Positions 9,132 to 15,628 of a stretch of DNA of 15,628 nt are shown here, one piece after another. The notes beneath the pieces were generated by a model. The model searched no databases. It was given only the letters and a program-made list of their open reading frames with translations, and was not told where the DNA came from. Every line of letters begins with the position of its first letter. Within the stretch, counting starts at the first letter, position 1. The translations under genes were made by a program, and so were the position numbers. This stretch comes from Chlamydomonas sphaeroides (taxonomy: Eukaryota > Chlorophyta > Chlorophyceae > Chlamydomonadales > Chlamydomonadaceae): positions 7,169-22,796 of the forward strand of contig BDDC01001620.1 of NCBI GenBank assembly GCA_001662425.1, given 5' to 3'.

Positions 9132-10444
9132 AATGCAGAGGGGCGGCGCGTGGACAATGGTTTTGCGCACCACTTGCGGTTGGCTACTTGATGGAATCTG
9201 CGGATGTAGCACAGCGGCGGCGACGATGCGGTCAAGACAGACAACGTGCTGCGAGTAGCGGACCAACCGCCGGAGTGCGGTAGGCGAAGACCGGCTGGCT
9301 ATGCGCCACGAGCAATTGGTAGTCGGCGTGGCGGCATCCCTCCAGACGGGCCCGACCCGCGGGCGGCTTCTCCCCCTTGGCCCACGCCACGCCTGCTTAA
9401 GCCTGGGTCCGCAGCAGCCCCGGGCGCCACCGCACATGCCGCTGGCACGCTGTGCGGCGCTTCACCTCTCACAGGTGCATGTGACGACTCGTGGGCGTGA
9501 AGCTGGTCCAGGTGAGGTGCACCGACAGCTCGACAGCTCCAACTGAGGGCGCAGCAAGAGGCGGTAGCAAGCGCGCGGCGAGGTGAGCTCTTCGCGGTGG
9601 ATGCAATTGCCTGGCATGGGACGAACGCTGTAGCAGCAGGTGGCAGCATGGCTGCTATGATTAGCGCGAATGACCGCGGCGAGATCGACGTGTTGAAGCG
9701 AGGAAATGCGCGGCGTGTAGGAGCGCTCCCGAGCATGGCCCATCGGCCCCTCACCTGTTCTTTTTGCAGTGCTGCGCGGTGGCCTTTGGATGATGCGCTG
9801 TTCTCACGCGACAGCTCAGGCTGCGGGGCGCGGTCAACGGGAGGGGGTTTGCGCAGGTGTCAGCGAGGAGCGCGTGAGGCAAGTTGGCCGCCATAGAGAG
9901 GCAATAACAGCACTGGACGCAGCGGCTTGCAGCATCGAAGGAAAGGAGAGCGACAGCCCGGGCAACGGGCACCAACCTCCCGGCGCAGCTGATTGCGGGC
10001 AGCTAGAGACAAGCGTTGTCTAGGATGCAGAAATAGGAACATATGCGTATTCTTCCTGCTCGTGCGTGCATTTGTGCGCGAAACCCCACCGGTCGGCTGT
10101 AGCGGCCCGTGGGGCAAACCCTGAAGCGACAAGCCCTCGCCTCCCCCCGAAACACCCAGGCTGAAACGGCCCATGCCAACACCTTTGTCAGTATCCATCC
10201 TTGTCGCCATCCTATACGCTCCCACCAGCCGGCAAGCGGCGAGGCAGGAACCGGGGGTTCTAGACTGCTCCCGGCCACCGCCCGCCGCTTTGCCGCCGCC
10301 GCCTGCCCTGCTCCCGCCCACGCCTTGTCTTCTGCTGCCCGCTGCTGCCTCGCTGCCCTTGCTGCCCTGGTGACGCCCTGCCTCCCCCCAAACACACCAG
10401 CTGAGGCGCCGGCCGCTGGCGGTTGGAAGACAGGCGCCAGCGAA
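9132..10444. other. Intergenic region, no supported gene
   Basis: Open frames on both strands here lack the G/C third-position bias of the neighbouring genes and do not join into a consistent model. The right end of the 4525-8552 gene's transcript (5' UTR exon) probably lies just above 9132. A plus-strand acceptor with a long pyrimidine tract (TGTTCTTTTTGCAG, ending 9769) is the most conspicuous isolated signal. Confidence 0.4.
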
Positions 10445-11520
10445 TCAGCTGTCCCGCCTCGCCCGCGACCGAGCTGCTCGCACGGCTACTGCCACCGGCA
10501 GCGGTTGCGGCGGCGGCTCGCTGAAGGGTCCAAAGGCAAGCGAGTGGGTCGTCATGGGTAAGACAAGCTTTGAGGGCGAGAAGGGCGAGAAGGGGTGGGA
10601 TTCTCGCCTCAACCCATCCCACCCCAACCCACCACCGCTGCGCGGAGCATTCCTCATCGGGCAGGAACGTGCGGGAGTCCTTGGGGGCATGGCATGATGC
10701 CTGTTTGGGGGTTAACGGGGGAGGGGGCCGGAAGGCGCCTGTGGGGGTCGCTGCTTGACCTGCCTGTGGAGGACGGTGGGTTTCCACCGCTCCGGGGCCC
10801 TGCGACCCCCGGAGCAGGAGCCAGCAGCGGCAGCCAAGCCAGGCCGGCAGGAGGCCGCGGCAACGCAAGCCGCGACAGCGGCAGTGCGGGTCTCACCGCT
10901 CGGACCACACGGCGGTTGCTCTGCGCGACAGCTGCGACCCGCTAGCGGCCGCCGGCCCCGCGCAGGCATCTGATGCGGCGGTGGGGGCTGCGCGCCTCGG
11001 AGGTCCCACTCCCGCAGCCCAGCGTGGCCCCGGCAGGGGGCTGCAGCTCAGCGCTGTGGCTGCCGATCCTATCAGGTGCACGTGGGCAACTGCCCGCACC
11101 TCCGTGCCACCTCCGTGCTCTCGGCGCTTGATGCCAAGGCTTTTCCCCCGACTGCGCCCCTAGGCGTCCAAAACGCACAGCCGCCAGCCCACAGCCGCGC
11201 CTCGACAGGCCCCAAACATGTGTTCCATCGCCGCTCGCGCGGTTTACCGGTACTGGCGCATCGCCGCCCGCCCCTTGGCTGCTGCCGCGCTCACCCGTGG
11301 TTCGTACGACGACGCTCCCAGCGGACGCCGTTGATGGCCAAGCCAGCGTGATCGGCACGCATGGCTCCCCATCCATCCGGTCAAGCATGGCGGGGGCGTC
11401 TGTGACGGGGCCGCGCGTGCCAGCATCGTCTCCGCAGCAGCAGCGCAGGCCGCGGTCTCCGCGGCGGCGGCGGCGGCGATGCGGGGGCAGGCGGAGTGCT
11501 CCGCTGGTTGGCTGAGCCAT
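10445..11520 (-). CDS. Possible three-exon gene for a small basic protein (low confidence)
   Basis: A phase-consistent chain can be built on the minus strand: exon 11520-11295 from an ATG in a GCCATGG context (MAQPTSGALRLPPH) to a GTGAGC donor (phase 1); exon 11068-10897 from an ATAG acceptor to a GTGAGA donor (phase 2); exon 10700-10445 from a CAAACAG acceptor to a stop. The product would be about 217 residues, rich in Arg, Pro and Ala, with no motif I recognise. Codon bias is moderate in exons 1 and 2 and weak in exon 3. The acceptor of exon 2 is TAG rather than CAG. Agreement of phase at two junctions can arise by chance, and open frames also exist on the plus strand, so this is only a candidate. 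Confidence 0.2.
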
Positions 11521-11901
11521 GGCCGTGGCCGCCAGCTCACACACTGGTGGTCGCGGCGGCGCTGGCTGCTGGCTGCTGGGGTTGCTGTCAAGCAGGGGAG
11601 AGTGCTGTCAAGCTTTGGCCCCCAACACCATCCGCAGGCTGTCATGCACTTCCATCGATGCGCACTGGTAATGCAAGTGGGTGGGGCCCAGGACCATGGG
11701 CGTGCTGCTGCGACGGACGCCGCGGGTTAGCGAGGGTCCCTTGCGCCGCAACAGCCTCGCTCCGCAGCGCGATAGTGGGCGACCGCTGGGCAACATACGC
11801 AGTGACGATGCCGAAGCAGGTGTTGACAGGCCTGCACCAGCCAGCTGCGAGGCGCGCGTGCCTCCAAGCGCTCGTTCGGAAAGATTATTGAGCACTCGCT
11901 A

Positions 11902-11911
11902 CTTTATAAAG
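11902..11911. promoter_or_regulatory. Palindromic TATA box (CTTTATAAAG)
   Basis: ACTTTATAAAGG contains the self-complementary TTTATAAA, so it could position transcription in either direction. Leftward it would serve the candidate gene at 10445-11520 with a 5' UTR of about 350 nt. Rightward it would start transcription near 11935, into the block holding a small ORF at 12064-12360. Motif evidence only. Confidence 0.4.
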
Positions 11912-12540
11912 GTGGGCATGCGATGCACTCGTCACTCATAACAAATTTTTAGAGGAAAGCGCCAACGCGACGGACAGGGAAGGGTTTGAGCAAGCGTATG
12001 CAAGTGACAGCTCTGCCCTGTTGACGGTAAAATATTGCAGTAACGAGACGTGTTATCGCAGGTATGGCCCATGCTAGGAAGCGCAGGCGGCGATGTCAGC
12101 CCTCCGCACGTACCAATCTGAACAACGCATACGACCGCAGGGGTCGCCCTACCCGACCCGACCCTCCTGACCCTGCCCTCCTCAATCCCCATCAGGGGGA
12201 ACTCCTCCCTGGTGTAGGCTGCCTTTCGGCAGCCCATAGCAGCGGAGTGCGCAACCGAGGGGCCGGGAAACCCCACCAAGGCCATCCCTTTGTACTTTTG
12301 GACCAGTGTGGAAATCAGTGGAAGGTACTTTTGACAGCCGCCTGTGCTGGCAGCCCGTAGACTCGCTTGCGCAATGTGTCCACCAGGGTGTACCCCTGGC
12401 GCCCACAATACCACGCCCCTGACCACGCCCACGCCCCTGATACCACCGCATGCCACCACTGCAAGCTGGACCGGCGCTGTAGGAAGCGCAACGCGCTAAA
12501 GCGTACGCCAGACTACTACCATCACTCCACGCGCGTGTGT
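11912..12540. other. Less GC-rich block with hairpins and short repeats; no supported gene
   Basis: Base use here is visibly more balanced than in the flanks. It includes a perfect hairpin (12217-12234), an inverted repeat CCAGGG/CCCTGG (12382-12398), two copies of GTACTTTTG near 12292 and 12326, and two copies of CACGCCCCTGA (12412-12422, 12430-12440). Both strands have open frames of about 100-175 codons (for example ATG 12064 to stop 12360, plus strand) but none has the codon bias of the local genes. It may be a degraded mobile element; I see no transposase or reverse-transcriptase motif and no clear terminal repeats. Confidence 0.4.
12217..12234. repeat. Perfect 7-bp hairpin
   Basis: GGCTGCC, a TTTC loop, then GGCAGCC. 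All seven base pairs match. It could form a stable stem in RNA or cruciform DNA. Function unknown. Confidence 0.75.
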
Positions 12541-12588
12541 GGGCGGGCGGGGCCTGGAGGGGCGGGGGCGGGGGGCGGGGCAGGGGAG
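12541..12588 (+). promoter_or_regulatory. G-run cluster (GC boxes / potential G-quadruplex)
   Basis: Repeated runs of three to six G separated by one to four bases on the plus strand, about 80-125 bp upstream of the TATA box at 12667. Runs this dense fit the G-quadruplex pattern and also resemble GC-box arrays. Placement upstream of a TATA box suggests a promoter role for the 12899-15514 gene; that is inference. Confidence 0.5.
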
Positions 12589-12666
12589 TAGTGTGGACCC
12601 TCGGGTCAACGTCAACAAACTTGCTTGCCTAGGTTTACAGCAACGCCACATACGGCTATAGAATGC

Positions 12667-12674
12667 TATAAAAG
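12667..12674 (+). promoter_or_regulatory. TATA box for the exostosin-like gene
   Basis: TATAAAAG in plus orientation, 232 bp before the first in-frame ATG at 12899. A start about 30 bp downstream would give a 5' UTR of about 200 nt. Just upstream are a hairpin GACCC-TC-GGGTC (12595-12606) and a tandem GTCAAC pair (about 12604-12615). Confidence 0.6.
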
Positions 12675-12863
12675 AATTAGAAGGCCGATCGATTGTCACC
12701 GGACGTTGGCAGCACGCGACAGCTCGTGAAGTGATAGCGAGTCCAGCGATTGCGGACCACGCCATACCATTATCTGCGAGACCTTAACTTCGCTACTTGC
12801 CATATCGAAGATAACGAAAGGTCACGCGACTCCGAGAAGGCACACGCTTTGCTCACAACCGCC

Positions 12864-12890
12864 ATGACGACGCACAGTAACCTGCTTTGA
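12864..12890 (+). promoter_or_regulatory. Upstream ORF of eight codons
   Basis: ATG at 12864 opens a frame of eight codons (MTTHSNLL) closed by TGA at 12888-12890, inside the predicted 5' UTR. It ends 8 nt before the ATG at 12899 and 44 nt before the ATG at 12935. Its ATG context (GCCATGA) is reasonable. If translated it could dampen initiation or steer it toward the downstream ATG. Confidence 0.45.
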
Positions 12891-12898
12891 TCGATCAC

Positions 12899-15514
12899 AT
12901 GACAAGGGAGAGCGCTGTACGTGGAGTGCGCACGATGGGCATCAACTGGCTGGCCATCGCTGTGTTCGTCTGGCCCCTTGCGGCCGTGAGGGCTTCCTGG
13001 ATGGACTCGATGCTGCAGCGGGTGCGATCACACGCATGCACGGGCAGGGGTGCACCCGCTGCCCCTGAACTCACCCCTCGTCACTACACAACCCCCGCGG
13101 CAGAGTGGAAGGGCTCTGCTTACCGACGAAAAGTTCGGCTTCACAGTGCCCCCGGGAATCAACCATAAGCTGCCTGAGAAGCAGTACGTAGGCATGCCCA
13201 ACCGCACAGACGCACGTGAGGCCCTGGGCTGCACCGCGGGGCTGAGGAAGCCTCACGCCGCAGGGTGCAGCTGTGCACAGCAAAAAAAACATGATGCCAC
13301 ACCTCTCCCTACTACACACCTCTCCCTACCACCTTCGCAACAGCTGCCGCACCGCGCTCCTCGCAGGAGGCGCCATCATGAACCACACCTCGGAGGCGCA
13401 TGCAGGTCGGTCCTCGTTGCCGCGTCACGCGCTGCGGCGGGCCGGCGCGGGCCTGCCCCGCGCCGCGCGGCAGCAGCCCGGCACCCCGCCACCCGTCCCA
13501 CGTGCCAGCCGCTCCCACGTGCCATCCACCCACCCTCCCACCCCACCCCACCAACCCGGTACCTTCGCATCCCCGGCTGCCCTCCACCACCACAAACAAG
13601 TGCGCGCGGCCCGCGCCATGTGTACTCGGGAAACACATATCCATCATTTCTCCCACTCTCACTGCTCACGCCACACCGCCTCGAAAGCCCTCCCGTCCCC
13701 GCCCCCGACAGCTCTCGATCCGCAGCGCGAGGCTCGCCGCCGCTGCGCCCAGACGCGCGGCTCCTGGTGCGGCCGCGCCTGGCAGCAGCCGGGCGTGCCC
13801 ACCAAGCCCGTGCCGCGGGGGTCCAAGGACTGCCCCGCCGACTGCTCGGGCTGGGGCAACTGCAACTTCGACACGGTGCGTGGCACGAGGCCGCCCCGAC
13901 GCCCCCACGCGTGGGTTGAGCTCGGCACCGATCGTTTTCGCGTCATACGGAGTGTACGGCACGGTGCGGTGTGTACGGCATGGGGCATGCGGCCACACAT
14001 GCGGTCCTTCGCAGCAACAGCAGCAGCAGCAGCAGCAGCGATGCCGCCCAGCCGGCGCAGCCCACCACGATAATGGCACTATGGCAGTTGGGGACCCACT
14101 ATGGCAGCACCGCACGGCACCCTCAGCAGCCCCAAGCCCGCCACCGTGTTGCCGGGGGGGTGCGGCGCCGCGGCTGGGAGCCGCGCCGGCCGCCCCGCCC
14201 CTAACCCTGCTCCCGTGGCCGAATGCCCCTCAAGCTTCCCCTCACGCCGCCCGACCCACATCGCCACCCGCGCAGGGCATCTGCGAGTGCCCCGCGGGTG
14301 AGCAGGGCTGCTCTGCTTGGACCCCGGCATGAGGGCTCCTGGGGACGGCAGCGCCCGCGTGTGCCGTGCGGCGCCGCCGCGTGGCGCTCGGGCCGTGCCG
14401 GCCGCCCGACCGCATCATGCCACGGCGTCTGCGCCAGCGGCACGCGCAGCGCTGGGGCTGCCAGTCCCGTGGCATCCCAGTCATGTGGGCCAGGCGACAG
14501 CTGCCCAGGCGGCGGGGGTGTCGTGGGGTCTAATGGCGTCCATGCACGTGTGGGGCGGCCGTGCGGCCGGTCCCCGGCAGCCCGCCCGCGGCGACGCCCG
14601 CCCTCACTGTTGCCCCGGGCGGCCCCTGCTGCGCCCGCCAGGCCGCGGCGGGCCGGACTGCTCGCAGGCGGTGAAGCGGCCGTGCAGCAACCGCTTCCGC
14701 CACCCGCACGAGTGGAACGTCACGGAGGCCGTGGTGGGTGGTGGCCGGCGGGCGGGCGCCGGTCTGGGGGCGGCGCGTGGACGGGTAGAGTCGGGGTTGC
14801 CTGGCGGGTGGGCCATGCCTGCGGCATGTCTGGGACTTACCGGCCATGACTGGGGCACGGCGCCTGCGCCTGGGCATGGCGGGAGGGAGGGACGCGCCCC
14901 GCTCGGGGCCCGGTTGGCCGTATGCGGCCCCCCTCACGGCAGGGCCGGCGTGCAGCCGTTGAGGGCCACACGCGTTGGGCCGCAGGGGCACCGCCGGAGC
15001 CTGCACCCAGCCACGCCCCAGCCAACCGCTCCCAACGAACCGAGCCAGGGCGGTCGGTCGGCTGCCACCGCCAGCAGCCGACCCACATGGCCCTGAGGCA
15101 CGGCCATGCTGCGTTTGCGAGCGGTTGAATGCCCAACCACAGCCCCAACCAACCCTAACCAACCCCACTAACCAACCCACCAACGCACCCCAGGGCCACC
15201 TGGGCCCCGACATGCACGACGCCAACCTCTCGGAGGGCGGCTGGCTGGCGAGCAGATGCGCAGGTGGGGCCCGACCCGCCAACTCGCAGCTCTGTTGCGG
15301 CTCCACCAACAGCGAAACATGTTCAACAAGGCCTGTTACTCTATTAACATGCGCGCGCTCCACTCCGCGCATGCAAACGGAACACGCACGCACGAAAAAC
15401 ACACTTCACCCCGCTTTGCATGTGTCCCCTGCCCTCCCGTCTCCTCCCCCGCCAGGCTACTGCGTGGACGACCTGGCGCTGTGCGTGTGTGGCATGGATA
15501 GCAAGTACCGCCAC
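12899..15514 (+). CDS. Exostosin-like (GT47-type) protein, N-terminal EGF-like part (partial)
   Basis: The model is join 12899-13021, 13104-13187, 13726-13875, 14276-14297, 14642-14733, 15194-15263, 15456-15514; a donor (GTGAGG) at 15515 shows it continues past the window. All phases agree. The start is ATG 12899 or ATG 12935. The latter gives MGINWLAIAVFVWPLAAVRA, a signal peptide or, with the longer basic N-terminus, a type II signal anchor. Next come a short stem (FGFTVPPGINHKLPEKQY) and an EGF-like module with six cysteines spaced C-x3-C-x5-C-x6-C-x-C-x8-C (from DCPADCSGWG to GGPDC). The last exons are Cys-rich (SRCAGYC, LCVC, SKYRH), and there are two N-glycosylation sequons (NVT, NLS). 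Green-algal exostosin-like proteins with an EGF-like region before the glycosyltransferase domain show this layout as I know it, so a Golgi or secretory-pathway role is likely. The GT47 domain itself is not in the window. The exon 5 donor could instead be at 14730. Confidence 0.85.
14018..14038. repeat. (CAG)7 microsatellite in an intron
   Basis: Seven CAG triplets in the 13876-14275 intron of the exostosin-like gene, preceded by GCAGCAA. CAG triplets here also mimic splice acceptors. Confidence 0.85.
14276..14297 (+). other. 22-nt microexon in the EGF-like module
   Basis: The exon lies between a GCGCAG acceptor and a GTGAGC donor and encodes GICECPA plus the first base of a Gly codon. It supplies two of the six cysteines of the EGF-like module. 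Phase 0 on entry and phase 1 on exit both match the flanking exons, and the joined sequence restores the canonical CxCxxGxxGxxC ending. Confidence 0.82.
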
Positions 15515-15519
15515 GTGAG

Positions 15520-15628
15520 GGCGGGGAAGGGGGGAAGGGAAGGGAAGGGGAGGGGAGGGGAAGGGCTGGCCAGCAGCGCCATATGATGGGTTTGAGATAG
15601 GGAGGAAGGTGGGGGGGGGGGGGGGGGC
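15520..15628. repeat. Purine tract ending in poly-G
   Basis: GGGGAAGG-type repeats at about 15525-15570 and a run of about 17 G at the window end, inside the intron that starts at 15515. Such tracts are prone to length variation and sequencing error, so the last bases may be unreliable. Confidence 0.8.

Noticed and set aside
12064..12360. Plus-strand ORF of 98 codons starting at a true ATG
   Set aside because: Codon use lacks the local G/C third-position bias, there is no recognisable motif, and the opposite strand is equally open.
15140..15192. CCAACCCTAACC-like repeats resembling telomeric sequence
   Set aside because: The units are irregular and do not match the green-algal telomere repeat. 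They form the pyrimidine tract before the acceptor at 15193.
1..15628. Search for tRNA, rRNA, CRISPR arrays, insertion sequences and defence-type gene clusters
   Set aside because: No tRNA arms, regular spacer-repeat arrays, transposase motifs or prokaryotic operon structure were seen. The sequence is intron-rich eukaryotic nuclear DNA.

Overview
The window reads as nuclear DNA of a green alga of the Chlamydomonas/volvocine type. It is strongly GC-rich. The coding exons favour codons ending in G or C. The introns are short and numerous, with GTGAGN, GTGCGN or GTGGGN donors and CAG acceptors, and the proteins carry long Ala/Gly/Ser/Pro tracts. I saw nothing bacterial, viral or organellar, no tRNA or rRNA, and no CRISPR array. 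The species call is inference.

Layout, left to right: (1) 1-3083, minus strand: the 5' part of a low-complexity protein gene in four exons, running off the left edge. A TATA-like box lies about 170 bp upstream of its ATG. (2) 3084-4524: a promoter stretch, a 9-bp inverted repeat, an orphan plus-strand open segment with a hydrophobic stretch, and probably the 3' UTR of the next gene. (3) 4525-8552, minus strand: an eight-exon gene for an unrecognised protein of about 830 residues. It has a Pro/Ala/Ser-rich N-terminal region, a helical core, one probable membrane segment and a C-terminal coiled coil. A strong splice donor at 9131 suggests a 565-bp intron in its 5' UTR. (4) 9132-12600: about 3.5 kb with weak codon bias. 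It holds a possible three-exon minus-strand gene (10445-11520, low confidence), a palindromic TATA box near 11906, and a less GC-rich block with hairpins and short repeats. (5) 12541-15628, plus strand: a promoter (G-run cluster, TATA box at 12667), a small upstream ORF, and the 5' part of a signal-anchored protein with an EGF-like module. It resembles the N-terminal stem of green-algal exostosin-like (GT47) glycosyltransferases. The catalytic domain would lie beyond the right edge.

The genes show no sign of acting together. They are neighbouring eukaryotic genes with their own promoters. The main points of interest are the unrecognised membrane/coiled-coil protein with an apparent duplication of a splice acceptor plus exon start, the 22-nt microexon inside the EGF-like module, and the regulatory arrangement upstream of the exostosin-like gene. 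All exon models were assembled by hand from splice motifs and reading-frame phase, without transcript evidence.
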